Part shown: positions 10,056 to 21,637 of the stretch, piece after piece
Layout of the letters: every line of letters begins with the position of its first letter
How positions within the stretch are numbered: the stretch's first letter is position 1
NCBI GenBank assembly: GCA_015179045.1
Contig: WHUZ01000005.1
Location: 186,001-250,000, forward strand
Source of the DNA: Kalaharituber pfeilii
Taxonomy: Eukaryota > Ascomycota > Pezizomycetes > Pezizales > Pezizaceae
Length of the DNA stretch: 64,000 nucleotides
Direction of reading: 5' to 3'
Notes under the pieces: model-generated
Databases searched by the model: none
Seen by the model: the letters and a program-made list of their open reading frames with translations, nothing else
What the model was told of the DNA's origin: nothing
Program-made: the position numbers and the translations under genes

Positions 10056-10857
10056 AGCTCAGGTGCTCTACTGAGCCACGTCGGCAAAAACGGAGGCAGC
10101 AATAGAGCTGCTTGATATCACACGAACAGCAATGTTTGCAAGACAAGTTACACTGTGGTACAAAAAATGCGGGTAACTTCTTACACCCTGAAGAATCGCT
10201 AGCGGAGAAGTCAAGCGTACTCGCAAAGGGAGTGTACTGCTGAGAGGTAACGCTAGCGGATTCACTAGTATGGTGGTACCCCCAGCGTGTGCTTAGTTCC
10301 TCTCCGCAGGTGAGTAAGTAAGCACCGGTGGTTAGTACTCTAAGCACTGAATGAGAGTACGTTTGTCCCTATGCCAAGGCGATAATTGGTAGAACAGCCA
10401 TAGAATGGTATCAATGCAATTAGACTACCTATCTTCATAGACTAACGTCAGCCCAGGCAGATCTCTTTGTGCTTGTTCTTTGTCAATGATCCTTCTTCTT
10501 CTGCCTTCTTCTTCTGTGTAGTGATGAACATATATAGGAATATGAGAATGGGTGGAATGCAGTATATACGCTACGTGAGTATAATTCAGATTGAAGATTT
10601 GCTTCAAAAGTGGGGAATCTGTATCGCAACTTTGACTGACCCATGACTCAGAACCCACTGTATCTAGAAGAAACTAATAATCATGTGGTCACCTCCCAAT
10701 CGGGTTTCTGCTGAACATGCCAAGACTTGGTGATAGGTTCACAGTGTGGTGTTGGAGAAAGAGGAGATTCAAATGATACAGGGTACATTTGCACTCCACG
10801 TAGGTGCAGCTATCTCTATGCACATATGAGGTGTATATTTTTACTCACCTCACAAAG
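10056..10857. other. Intergenic, nothing recognised
   Basis: Several short frames (for example 10068-10265 and 10425-10658, both minus) lack recognisable motifs. There is no element boundary I can support. Confidence 0.3.
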
Positions 10858-10971
10858 TGGCGGGGAGTATGTTTATATGCACAAGTGCACCTTTGATTGT
10901 CGAATTTACGCGTTGGCGGAACGACTTACTCCCGCTACTCCCCGCAGGAGGGTATGTTCTACTCCCCGCCA
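10858..10971. mobile_element. Possible 114-bp miniature inverted-repeat element
   Basis: The ends are TGGCGGGGAGTA and its inverse TACTCCCCGCCA with one extra base. The target duplication is uncertain. It lies just outside the foldback element. Confidence 0.35.
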
Positions 10972-11516
10972 TAGTAATTTTGTACCATACTGTAGTTCAC
11001 CACTTTCCCGGACACCCCACTTTCCCGGACACATTTACCACCAAAACTGCGCAACTTTCGCACTCAATATCTCAACAACCATAACAGCATTTGTGAACAC
11101 GCTTTGTATAGCTATTAGACAAAGTGTAATTCTTGCTATCTAGCACTTTTTCTTCATCAAAAATTGTGGGTGCAAAGGGATTATGGCTTGTCGCATTTTT
11201 GTTGGAAGGCTTGGCATTTATTTTGTATGGGATCTCCATACAAAACGTTCATAAGACTTGAATATAGTCCTACTCTTCAACGCTAATTACAATAGCTATG
11301 ATAGTATATGTCCAGAATCACCTGAAGAGTTATAGTAAGGTTCTGCATTTAGTTTACTTTCATTTGTTGAATTGTAGAGTTGGTGTACAACTATCTACTT
11401 TTGGGTGTGTTTCTCATCGAAACCGGGACCTCTCCGGGCAGGCCAGTCTGGCCTGCCCGCATGCAGGGGTATCGACAGGGACTGTAGACTACCCTGCCCG
11501 GTTGCAGAGGTATCTA

Positions 11517-12705
11517 CTAGCCGAAAAAACCAGTATCCGGACAGGGGATAAATGCATATTATGCGGTATGCAGCATCTGGTCTAAACAAGCATATGTTCG
11601 TATTCTTGGCTATGGAATATATCCAATCTCGTGATAGATTGTCCAAATTTTATTATGTTAGAAGTATCTGGACAGCTGACATAATGAATTTGGGCCTATT
11701 GTACAGCAGCAGAATAAACACAAGAACAAGGTAGTATATATAAGGACGGCAGGCAAAAAAGGTCCAGGTAAAAACTCAAGTATCATACTTAGTAAGATAA
11801 TAATATTCTCATAGGTGCTGAAATAACCCCCTAGAAAAGAGTAGCTATTGGGGCCTACATTGAGATATTCGCATACCAAATAGCCCAATATTGCTTTTAT
11901 AAATAAAATTAATATCTAAAACAATGAAGGTACTGAAATCAACATGCGCTGACATCATTGAGAATGCAGTTTTGAGAGCTTCACATATGCATCAGCTACA
12001 AATCTTGAAGTTGTGATAAAGCGCAGATGAGAGTACTGCCACTGGAGGTAGGTTACTACTGCTTGTTTTCACTGCTATTGCAGTGCTCTTCTGTAGCCTG
12101 TTCCAGAGGCTTTTCCAGAAGCTTTTGGGGAGGCTGTTCTGAGGCTGTTCCGGAGGTCGTTCCGGAGGTTGTTCCGGAGGCTACTTCGAAGGCCGTTTCG
12201 GAGGCCATTTCGGAGGCTGTTTCGGAGGCTGTTTCGAAGGCTGTTTGAGTTCGAACAGCCTCTCGAACAGTATTTCAATGGCCTCTGGAACAGCCTCTGG
12301 AACAGCTATTGGAATAGCCTTGTAAAAGTTTCTAGAAAACCCCTGAAGAGCAGTCTCGAAATCTTAGGATCTATCAGAATAGTAACTTTTGATCATTATA
12401 ATGCCTGAACCTGTACTTATCATGGTTGCCTGCAGTGCCATTTTTATAATCCTAATAGAGGACTTATATCTATTTTCCTTATCCTGATACATAGGTATAG
12501 GACTGTTGGTGTTGCAAGACCCAAATTCATTATGTCAGCTGTCCGGATACTTCTGACATAATAAAATTGGACACTTCCACGAAATTTGGACTGGTCTCAT
12601 AAACATCCACAGCCAAGCATACGAAAATATGCTAGTTTATGTCAACTACTGCATAGCGCATGATATGCGTTTATGGTCTGTCCGGATACTTATTTTTTCG
12701 GCTAG
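11517..12705. mobile_element. TA-flanked element family 'X', copy 2 (1,189 bp)
   Basis: The ends match copy 1 (6146-7508): left CTAGCCGAAAAAACCAGTAT, right the inverse (...ATACTTATTTTTTCGGCTAG). TA lies on both sides (11515-11516 and 12706-12707). The interior contains 15-bp-spaced GGAGGCTGTT/GTTCCGGAGG units (about 12085-12320) that would encode Glu-Ala-Val-Pro/Ser-type repeats. Copy 2 lies inside the foldback element: the left arm carries most of it and the spacer carries its right end. A truncated inverted twin occupies 12947-13661. Confidence 0.7.
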
Positions 12706-12707
12706 TA

Positions 12708-12858
12708 CAGGGGACGGCACTGGTCTTCAGATTGCATACTAGACTCAAGGTGTATGTATGCTGTCTATAAAACCAATATAGGAATGTCTTCATACCTCGC
12801 CTCTCATGCATATGCATAAGCCTGGCATGCGATCTGAAGACCTGTGCCGTCCCCCCTG
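12708..12858. mobile_element. 151-bp TA-flanked MITE inside the foldback spacer
   Basis: Near-perfect inverted ends begin CAGGGGACGGCAC and continue GGTCTTCAGAT (right end CAGGGGGGACGGCAC on the reverse strand, two G longer). Each arm is about 31 bp. TA lies on both sides (12706-12707 and 12859-12860). It abuts the right end of X copy 2 and shares that TA. Confidence 0.7.
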
Positions 12859-14194
12859 TAGATATCTCTGCAACCGGGCAGGCTAGTCTACAGTCCCCTG
12901 TCAATACCCCTGCATCCGGGCAGGCCAGCCTGGCCTGCCCGGAGATCAGCCTCCGAAACAGCCTCCGAAATGGCCTCCGAAACGGCCTTCGAAGTAGCCT
13001 CCGGAACAACCTCCGGAACGACCTCCGGAACAGCCTCAGAACAGCCTCCCCAAAAGCTTCTGGAAAAGCCTCTGGAACAGGCTACAGAAGAGCACTGCAA
13101 TAGCAGTGAAAACAAGCAGTAGTAACCTACCTCCAGTGGCAGTACTCTCATCTGCGCTTTATCACAACTTCAAGATTTGTAGCTGATGCATATGTGAAGC
13201 TCTCAAAACTGCATTCTCAATGATGTCAGCGCATGTTGATTTCAGTACCTTCATTGTTTTAGATATTAATTTTATTTATAAAAGCAATATTGGGCTATTT
13301 GGTATGCGAATATCTCAATGTAGGCCCCAATAGCTACTCTTTTCTAGGGGGTTATTTCAGCACCTATGAGAATATTATTATCTTACTAAGTATGATACTT
13401 GAGTTTTTACCTGGACCTTTTTTGCCTGCCGTCCTTATATATACTACCTTGTTCTTGTGTTTATTCTGCTGCTGTACAATAGGCCCAAATTCATTATGTC
13501 AGCTGTCCAGATACTTCTAACATAATAAAATTTGGACAATCTATCACGAGATTGGATATATTCCATAGCCAAGAATACGAACATATGCTTGTTTAGACCA
13601 GATGCTGCATACCGCATAATATGCATTTATCCCCTGTCCGGATACTGGTTTTTTCGGCTAGTAGATACCTCTGCAACCGGGCAGGGTAGTCTACAGTCCC
13701 TGTCGATACCCCTGCATGCGGGCAAGCCAGACTGGCCTGCCCGGAGAGGTCCCGGTTTCGATGAGAAACACACCCAAAAGTAGATAGTTGTACACCAACT
13801 CTACAATTCAACAAATGAAAGTAAACTAAATGCAGAACCTTACTATAACTCTTCAGGTGATTCTGGACATATACTATCATAGCTATTGTAATTAGCGTTG
13901 AAGAGTAGGACTATATTCAAGTCTTATGAACGTTTTGTATGGAGATCCCATACAAAATAAATGCCAAGCCTTCCAACAAAAATGCGACAAGCCATAATCC
14001 CTTTGCACCCACAATTTTTGATGAAGAAAAAGTGCTAGATAGCAAGAATTACACTTTGTCTAATAGCTATACAAAGCGTGTTCACAAATGCTGTTATGGT
14101 TGTTGAGATATTGAGTGCGAAAGTTGCGCAGTTTTGGTGGTAAATGTGTCCGGGAAAGTGGGGTGTCCGGGAAAGTGGTGAACTACAGTAGTGT

Positions 14195-14640
14195 TAGGCC
14201 TGACCCATAGGCCGCTTCAGTGGCTTACAGGTTGGGTACGCGTGCTTGGAGGAATTTGGGGGGGGGGAGCCTGGCGGTTCAGGGTGGGGAAGTCGAACGG
14301 CCCAGGATACAGGTTGTGTGGGGAGGAAGAAGAAACGTCGCAACATATGGCAAGGCTATCAGCGAATGCGTATAAGCCGCCCTGCTTTCTTGGCACCGCT
14401 CCTTGCGACAGTGCTGTGCTCGTACATAATTGTATAGCAGAGGGGTGTCTGGATCACTCCAAGACGGACTATATGAATCACTCTAAAACGACAATGTACC
14501 TTTGGAGAGGGGCGTACGGCGGGAGGCAGGTCTGGAAGGGTGTAGGTGAATGGGCACTGAGGGAACGGTCACTGCCATACAAACTACTACGTACTCCGAG
14601 CCAGCATGCGTTTTGCCCTTTTTCTGCATCCTCCGCTAGT
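14195..14640 (+). pseudogene. LINE ORF2 C-terminal remnant
   Basis: The frame starting at 14191 contains GAWRFRVGK, then RLCGEEEETSQHM. This is the same C-terminal LINE block seen at 9590-9707, here with the knuckle partly lost. The frame then continues without a recognisable domain. It adjoins the right end of the foldback element and may be its insertion target, but I did not find the matching LINE half on the left side. Confidence 0.5.
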
Positions 14641-14722
14641 CAGCGAGACTTTTTTTTTTTTTTTTTTATTTCACGTGACCCCGCTTGTAGCTGTTCGCCA
14701 TGGCAGGGCAGTCAGCGAGACT
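14638..14722 (-). mobile_element. 5'-truncated SINE copy with target duplication
   Basis: A T run then ATTTCACGTGACCCCGCTTG, TAGCTGTTCGCCATGGCAGG: this is the last ~43 bp of the SINE family plus its poly(A), in minus orientation. It is flanked by the direct repeat AGTCAGCGAGAC at 14638-14649 and 14710-14721. Confidence 0.8.
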
Positions 14723-15777
14723 AGATGTCTCCCAATGAAATGAAATTCAAAATTAACTCTATGACGCGTGGCCCATCCCATGGCCCATACAGGTGCCCCC
14801 GTATCTCCATCACCGGAACAGTGCCGCGCCTTCAAGTTTATCCTTCGCTCTGCGCTAGCCATTCCCTTAGCTCATGTCACGGCCAAGCCAAGGCAGAGGC
14901 CGAAAATAATAGTCTGGGCACAAGAGCACTGATAAACATGAATTGCCAATGCCAGAGGCTGCATATCCAATATATTTCCATCCCATCCTGCATACATCCT
15001 GCATACTCTTTTCTTAATAACATACTTACATATAAGAGAAATGAATAAATGCAGTCATTTTTTCCTTTTTTGGTCAGTATGCGTATGCAGCCTTGTTGGT
15101 GTAAATGTTATAAACTATATTATGCAGGTGAAACAAACACCTATATTTCATCTCAGAACATCTACTACTGTCTCTACAAGCTCCTTATTCCTATTTAAAG
15201 TTGCTTCCCACTTTGTGAGTTTTTCAATTTCCCTACGTCAAAGCATTCAGTCCGCCTTGCTACTAGTCTCGAACCCTGTTCCACGTACAATACAGAGGGA
15301 TGAATGAGACGATTCGAGGAGTTAAGGACTTTTGTTGCTCCACAGCTACCAACGTCGGCTGCTAGTATGATATTACAGCTTAAGATGTTACACTTGACAC
15401 ACATATGATCTCTTGGGAGCGCAATCTCATGTTTTAGCGCAGTATTTTTCGCCCCTTCCGGTAGTGCAGCGCTAGTGGTGTTGGTAGGTGGATCCGCGAG
15501 GGGCTCTCCTGTGACATCAGCGTCATGTTCTCTAGCTCTACAGTGTATCCACTCCTTACCAGGTTGGACAGCATAGGTACGTCTGGTGTGAGCGGGCTCA
15601 ACGTCATCTCTGAACCTTGCACCTGAAGGTCAGTTTTTATGAATTGACGGCCATTTAGTTCCGCTTAATTCCCACGCCCCACCCATAAGTGGTAAGAGCG
15701 ATGTCCAGGACTACCAGTATCCCCGTTTCCACACTACAACATCTTCCAAAAGTGAGCAACAGCCGGCTAGTACCTGT
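14723..15777. other. Intergenic, nothing recognised
   Basis: Short frames at 14725-15048 and 15041-15307 (plus) and 15195-15404 (minus) carry no motif I recognise. Confidence 0.3.
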
Positions 15778-15867
15778 AGATTCTCTGATTTTTTTTTTTT
15801 TTTTTTTTTTTATTTCACGTGACCCCGCTTGTAGCTGTTCGCCATGGCAGGGCAGATTCTCTGATTT
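15778..15867 (-). mobile_element. 5'-truncated SINE copy with 14-bp target duplication
   Basis: The same 3' end as at 14650-14709 (T run, ATTTCACGTGACCCCGCTTG, then the GCCATGGCAGGG end) is bracketed by the perfect duplication AGATTCTCTGATTT at 15778-15791 and 15854-15867. Apart from T-run length the body is identical to the copy at 14650, so both are recent or share one source. Confidence 0.85.
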
Positions 15868-16261
15868 AAACAGCTGCAGTTGACCGGCCACCACGGATAC
15901 AATGTTCTAACGCATGTTCGAGCTTCTAGGTTCCATTAATTGTTGCCAAATTCAAGCCAACACTTGACTACACACTTGGAATGGGGCTACTGGCATTGGT
16001 GCCTGAGTTAGACCCTTGCCATTCCTTACCGTCATCACCATCTATTTGATAGCACCTAGCTATCTTCAGCTTAGGTCCCAGAGGAGTAGATATGTGCTAT
16101 TCGCTGGACAGCAAAGTGTATAAGAAGGTGAGAATCCAGCGTAGGGATTGGCTTTGGCAAAACAAGCGTTGCAATTTTCCTCCATAACATCTGCAATATC
16201 AATTCAATTTAATTTTCCACCTCACTTTTGCCTAAGTGAATTAATTGTATTTCTAATAAAC

Positions 16262-16969
16262 ATGTTTTTCATCTCTTTAGACTATCTTATTGGCGCCCTC
16301 ATCGCAATCTCACTCCCAATTCTTATTTTTGCTGGAAAACCCAACAATGTTAGGTCAAATAGTGGTGTCACATGCGACAAAGCAGAAGACAGCACCAGTG
16401 TCAAACGCTGTTATCAGGCAGACGGCACTGAGATTGATGTTCAAGGTGGAGGATTGGCAAAGCTCTCGTGCCGAGACGATGTTGCAGCCGAGCCCCTGGA
16501 CACAATTGAGGTTAAAATCGGTCAAGAACAAAAGAAAGCTCCTCAGGACCCGCAGCCAACCGACCAAAACGACGACGAAAATAACACCAATACTGAGACG
16601 GATGACACCGAAGACGAAGGGACCACAACACAGTCACAACCGCCTCCTACCCAGACAGTTGGGAAATTGAAGCACCGCCTACGCTTCGCCCGTCGAGACG
16701 CCAGCCCAGTAGCCCCACATCCTTTGGCCGAGGCCCCACCTCCAAAGCGCCGCTCGCTCCATTCTCGAAAGATAAGGGTGGTTTCGCGAGACGACAAGAC
16801 CAAGAACGCTACCACGACCTGCTCCTCTGATACCTCGGGCACTGAGGATGAAGGAGCAAACAACAGCACAACAAGAAGTACTACTCAAAGATCAACTTTG
16901 GCTTCAACCCCCTCTGCTACTACCACAATTACTGCTACTTTGAGCAGCCCTGTAGCATTACGTACTTAA
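16262..16969 (+). CDS. Predicted secreted Thr/Ser/Asp-rich protein, function unknown
   Basis: A single uninterrupted frame of 235 codons from the ATG at 16262. The frame is open upstream to 16148, but only through non-ATG codons. Residues 1-24 look like a signal peptide: MFF, then a hydrophobic stretch (LDYLIGALIAISLPILIFAG) followed by a polar mature part. The mature protein has four Cys (near 37, 48, 69 and about 195), a basic central block with dibasic sites (RFARRD, PKRRS) that could be Kex2 targets, and acidic Asn/Asp/Glu- and Thr/Ser-rich low-complexity segments that would suit heavy O-glycosylation. I recognise no family. A cell-wall or apoplastic protein or a candidate effector are all possible. 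It is the only plausible gene in the transposon-rich left part. Confidence 0.55.
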   Translation: MFFISLDYLIGALIAISLPILIFAGKPNNVRSNSGVTCDKAEDSTSVKRCYQADGTEIDVQGGGLAKLSCRDDVAAEPLDTIEVKIGQEQKKAPQDPQPTDQNDDENNTNTETDDTEDEGTTTQSQPPPTQTVGKLKHRLRFARRDASPVAPHPLAEAPPPKRRSLHSRKIRVVSRDDKTKNATTTCSSDTSGTEDEGANNSTTRSTTQRSTLASTPSATTTITATLSSPVALRT

Positions 16970-19373
16970 ACACCATAATAATGGTGTGTGGTAGTGGAGA
17001 CAGCTACTTTGGCAGGCTCTTGTTGTGATAATATCTTTAGCCTCTGGCACCCTGCATGAAAGGCTCAGAAAGAGTATCATACATAGCAGGTTATGTAACT
17101 ATCCTTCTTGACGATATTGATGTGCTGTCGACAAAGTGGACTACTTACTATTTGGAGTATTGAACTGTTCACGCTTCAATGATATATATTAATTAATCAA
17201 AGTTTCCATACGGGCAAAGTGTATAATAACAGAAGAATCAAACTTCCTTTTGGTACGTCATATGTGTTCTTGTGCCCAGACTCTTAACCAGGTGGTAGGG
17301 CGTTTAAATGAGTTTGAAAACGAGAACACGCTACAGTAGATGGAGAGATTGTGCTTGAATCAATCGTGGAAGCAATATGCAAGGTATAGAGAATAGAATG
17401 GTACAAGCTGACCGTCTGCCGTAGGTGATGCGACCTGGTTAGCGATCACCAACCTCAGGCAAGTGCTATGTCTCCAAAAGGCCTGCTAATGTTATCATTT
17501 ACGCTCCTCATTATTTTTCACCAACTTTCGACGCCATATCTTCAGTGTATGCTCTGGATTCTCAGTTCGCTCCCCAGGACCATGCCCATCACAATCTTTC
17601 CCTTCCATCAAATCTTCCAACGTCTCGCTCATCACGAACAGCGGTGCAGCCATACGAGTGCACACAGCAACAGAGTAAACGGCCCTGTTATTGTGGCCTC
17701 AATAGCTTCTTCCTGCCCTGCCATATATAGCGAGTAGCGGTAAGCGGGGTTACTTTAAAAAAAAAAAAAAAAGCTTTCTTTCTGAAAGGGGTCTGAAATT
17801 GAATTTGCGCTGTCCTCATGCCTCTTGTCAAGTATCCCATTGATATTCTCAACAATCGTATCTAGGACAGGGTGAGATCTAGAGCGTTCTATGGCCGTTC
17901 TATTGGCCAAGGCCGTCCAGTTGCGTTCATATCTGGATTATTAAGGTTAATCTCATGCCAAGCCCGGCGACGAGGCTAGCCAGTCACCACTACACTCGGG
18001 GTCGCATACTCGAGTAATTAGTAATAGAGGGGCTCGGGACGAGATGGCATCCACTATATCCTGGAACGAGTCAGTACTTGCAAGACCAGTATCAACAAAA
18101 CAAACCTGAAGAAATCCCAAAACCTTATTTTCAGCGTCTCCTCCCAGACCCTGCCATGTACTCGGGGGTAGGTGTAAGTCTTCAGAAGCGCGAAAAGTTG
18201 CATACAATGTGACAGGAATAGTTGCTAGGACAGAGTTCGCCTGTTAGTTATGTAATACTTGTTACCCTACAGGCATAGCCTACACACTTCGCATCGCTAC
18301 ACACTTTAACATTTGTTTTCAACCATCTCGTACAACTCCATTTCCCAGTCACAGCCTCGAATCACCCGCTGAAGCCTCATACAATAGTGAAATGAAAATC
18401 CGAGCTCGGCACGCAAAGATTTCAGTCATGAAATTTATAATTAAGAAACTACTTAAGTTGAGCATGCCTGAATTACTAATTTATGTAGTGAATGCACAAA
18501 TGAAAGTGAAAAGCTTGAATGGGATAAAAATGATAAAAGAAAGACTCCTGTCATTAGGTAGAAGTGTGCCAGATTGGCTTTGCTGTTATGGTAGTCACAT
18601 GGAATTATGCAATACTTTATTGACTTGTATGCAGTTAAAAAATATGTGTGTCATATTTTTCTGTGTACTATAAAACCCATATAAAAGTTCTGAAGACTTT
18701 TTGACAAAAAGTCATACCATCCTTACTTTCGATCCCCTGTCTAGTGGCCTACATTAATGCATGCATAGCGCTTCTGGGTATTTTCCTCTATGGTTGGGGA
18801 CGGCTTTAACCGACACTATGTAACTCTTCAATTTGCTTACTAATACAGGCCTTTTTTTTTTTTTTTTTTCCCTCGCCCTTCGTTCGCCGGCCCCCTACCG
18901 CACGGAATTCCACACCTTTCGCTCTCGCCCTCTTTCTACCATACAGAATACCACACCCCTCGCTCGCCCTATGCTATACGGAGCACTAGGTCCCTTGCTT
19001 TTCGCTTCCTCATGCCTTTACCTCACAGAATAGTGCGCATACCGCTCTTCGCTTCCTCACCCTCTACTGTATGGAATACCGCGCTTCGCTCCATCTTCTA
19101 CCATAGAGCACCATACATTCTCTCACAAGTATAGAGCATATTCAGTGTGATACCTCTCAGTACAGTACCTGCTGCTCTACATTCTGTAAGTACTGCTTCT
19201 ATCTTTCACTACTATGAGCACTGTATGCGATTTCTTAATGCATACTCTAATGGATATACTTATGAAACTAAACAGTTTCAGGAATATGTATATAGAAATC
19301 ATCCGATAAAAGCAAGTTGGTAATTACATGTACTTTAGACTTTACTCTTTTAAGTAATTTTTCTTGCTTACTA
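16970..19373. other. AT-rich intergenic stretch with a SINE-type tail
   Basis: At about 17716-17773 a plus-strand SINE-type end (AAGCGGGGTTAC then an A run) is bracketed by an imperfect direct repeat (AGCTTCTTCCTG upstream, AGCTTTCTTTCTG downstream). A poly(T) run is at about 18850. Short frames such as 18392-18673 are AT-rich and motif-free. No gene was recognised. Confidence 0.4.
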
Positions 19374-21637
19374 CTATTTTATATCGGGAAACGATCGCCT
19401 ACCTAGAAACGACGCCCATCTTGGCATGCCTCATGAGAAACCATTTTCACAATATCTTCGGCAACTTATATGCTAGCAATATCAAATAAAGTGATATAGA
19501 TACAATGATGTCAGGACAACATTATCTACATATTCTATTGCCTATATTCAATGTCAAGCTCTTGCTATATCAATAAATATGTCAACAGGTCAATTTAACC
19601 CCTCTCCCTCTTACACCCCTACATATTGTCAATTAAATAGTACTAACGTCTATGCTCTTATAGCTGCTGTCACTCACTAATGGCCATAGTATATGCTATA
19701 GGGGGGTAGGATACTTCAAGCTCTATTCGCAAGTCTAAAATTGAGCAATTGCAGCCACTGTAGCTGTACTAATTTATACTTAGTTATAATAAATAGAAGG
19801 TACAGAGGCTGAACATACTGTTATATACCTACAGCTGCTTACAAGATTGATATAGGGCTATCTGCACCTTTAGGCCCTCCTAGTTTACCAGTTGAAGATA
19901 ATATACTCATTCGCAGCTGATATCTCTGAGAGTATGAGACATGCAGTCAAGCGGACCCCCCTAGCAAAAACCCTCACAGCTCAACCAAAATTACATGAAT
20001 ATGAATTCTGAGAGAGGATTTGGATTCTCTGATGTTTACTTATGTAACCCACCATTTTTCCTTAATTTTTTTGCTCTTTCAATAATTTTTTTGTGATTTT
20101 ATTGAATAGTACTGACAGGTGATACAAGGGGTGCTCGGATACATGTCTCATGATCTACGGCAGCCGCTGTCTCACATGAGCTGCAGCTCCCTCTGTGTTG
20201 ATATGCATACTCCCTAATAGCAATACTTTCGAACTGGTTTGCTGCTGCCAAACCTCAGATTTGCTTCCTAAACCGAATTGCCATTCTCAGCTGTTACATA
20301 TGCCCTCGATGGCTCGCCGCTCGCAACCCCTGGGCCCAGATATGCCCTTCAAACCGGCTCACTGCTCACAATCCCCGCCCCCAGATATACCCTCAGGCCC
20401 GAATATACCCTCCAAACCAGTTCACCACCGCTCTCAACACCTCTTAAGTCAAAGTCAAATTCAGCTGCTGAAGTACTGGCAGTTGTGTGGGTGGCCGGTG
20501 GAGCGCACGAAAAAAATGCACGCGCATACGAAATGCGCTTATGCGACGCAAGCGATATGTGAGCCGACGCTGGCAGGCAGCTGTTACGGGTTCACCATGA
20601 CCGTAGTATGGGGCTGGTGGAGCGCGCGAAAAATGCGAAAATGCAAGCGCATACGAAATACGCATATGCGATGCAAGCCGCAAGCGATATGTGAGCCGAC
20701 GCTGGTAGGCGGCATCGCAATCACACAAATGAGTGCTATATGAGCTACGCAGAGGACTAGCGAGGATTGCTAGTCAAGTGTCTTTTTGGCCTGGCAGGCG
20801 GTAACTCTCTGCGTTTACCACCTCCATTACAAACTCAAGGTTGGAAAAAACTATCATCTGGACGAGTCCTGGATCGAAATTATCTTATTGATTGACTACG
20901 ACAGTTGGAGGGTCAGAAAAATGTGAATGATTATCATATTGACCTTGATTCAGACTCTAATAACTCTCCTGAGTCTTCTGTAGATGGTCCGAACTAAAGT
21001 ACTCTAACAGATAGGCTTACTACTACTATACTAGAAGTCAAAGGGGGGGGGTCAATTACTGGTGGGAAAGGAGGAAAATGGCAGGCTAGAGGGCAAGGGA
21101 GTGGTAAAAGGGGACGAATTAGGGCTGCAAAAGATACAGATAATAAGATAGTAGTAAAGTCAATAGCATTATCTGGAGCTACTGACTCTCGGCCACCACC
21201 ACCCCCTCCTTCTACACTTGAGGAAGTAATTCAGCAAATGTAGCAGCTGCAGCAGCTAGTTTCAGGCCTTGCGAATAGAGCTGTAAGTTATTCTAGCCTA
21301 TATTGCATATGCTATCATATACTATAGCTATTAATGACTAACTCTTACTATAGGAAAGATAGATATAGACCTATTGATAGATAATATGCAGAAGGTTGAA
21401 GAGGAGGGTGGTAATTTAATATTATTAATGAATATATTGATATAGCAAGTGAACCATTGTTGACAGAATTGATACAATATGCTAGAATTGTAGTATCAGC
21501 TATGCTGTACATATAACTGTTTACTGTAAGCTGCTAGCATGTCTGTTGCACGAGATATAGCCAAATGTAGTATCTCCAGCAGGAGTGCCAAGAAAACGTC
21601 GTATCCCGGTCGACGATCGTATCCCGATATAAAACAG
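19374..21637. mobile_element. Decayed TA-flanked DNA transposon (2,264 bp)
   Basis: Inverted ends of about 45 bp with some mismatches: left CTATTTTATATCGGGAAACG, right the inverse of CTGTTTTATATCGGGATACG. Both continue to a shared CTTGGCA inner edge, and TA lies on both sides (19372-19373 and 21638-21639). An interior plus-strand stretch at about 20870-21290 reads as Asp/Ser-rich then Gly/Lys/Arg-rich protein with several in-frame stops. This could be the C-terminal tail of a dead transposase, but I cannot assign the family. Confidence 0.55.
20490..20715. repeat. Imperfect tandem duplication, about 131-bp period
   Basis: Two copies of a unit contain GGTGGAGCGC, CGCATACGAAAT, and GATATGTGAGCCGACGCTGG. 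The last motif starts at 20554 and again near 20686. It lies inside the decayed element 19374-21637. Confidence 0.6.

Larger units (their letters stand above)
10988..14190. mobile_element. Giant foldback (palindromic) element, TA-flanked
   Basis: Two arms, 10988-12231 and 12947-14190, are reverse complements of each other in exact register: left plus right coordinates equal 25178 at every anchor I checked. Each is 1,244 bp with almost no differences (one is a G/A change near 13725). The outer ends read TA then CTGTAGTTCACCACTTTCCC, with the TA repeated at the far side (10988-10989 and 14189-14190), as for Tc1/mariner-class insertions. A nearby direct copy of ACTTTCCCGGACA makes the terminus a double motif. 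The 715-bp spacer (12232-12946) holds the end of an X element, a 151-bp MITE and an extra inverted copy of 11428-11514. No transposase is visible. Confidence 0.85.

Noticed and set aside
11298..13880. Four pairs of identical open frames (for example 11298-11585 and 13593-13880)
   Set aside because: They are identical only because the DNA is a palindrome. None has a recognisable domain.
10988..14190. Palindrome as a pure assembly artefact
   Set aside because: It cannot be excluded from sequence, but the matching TA sites, the transposon-type termini and at least one arm difference argue for a real element. It is kept as a finding with a long-read check.
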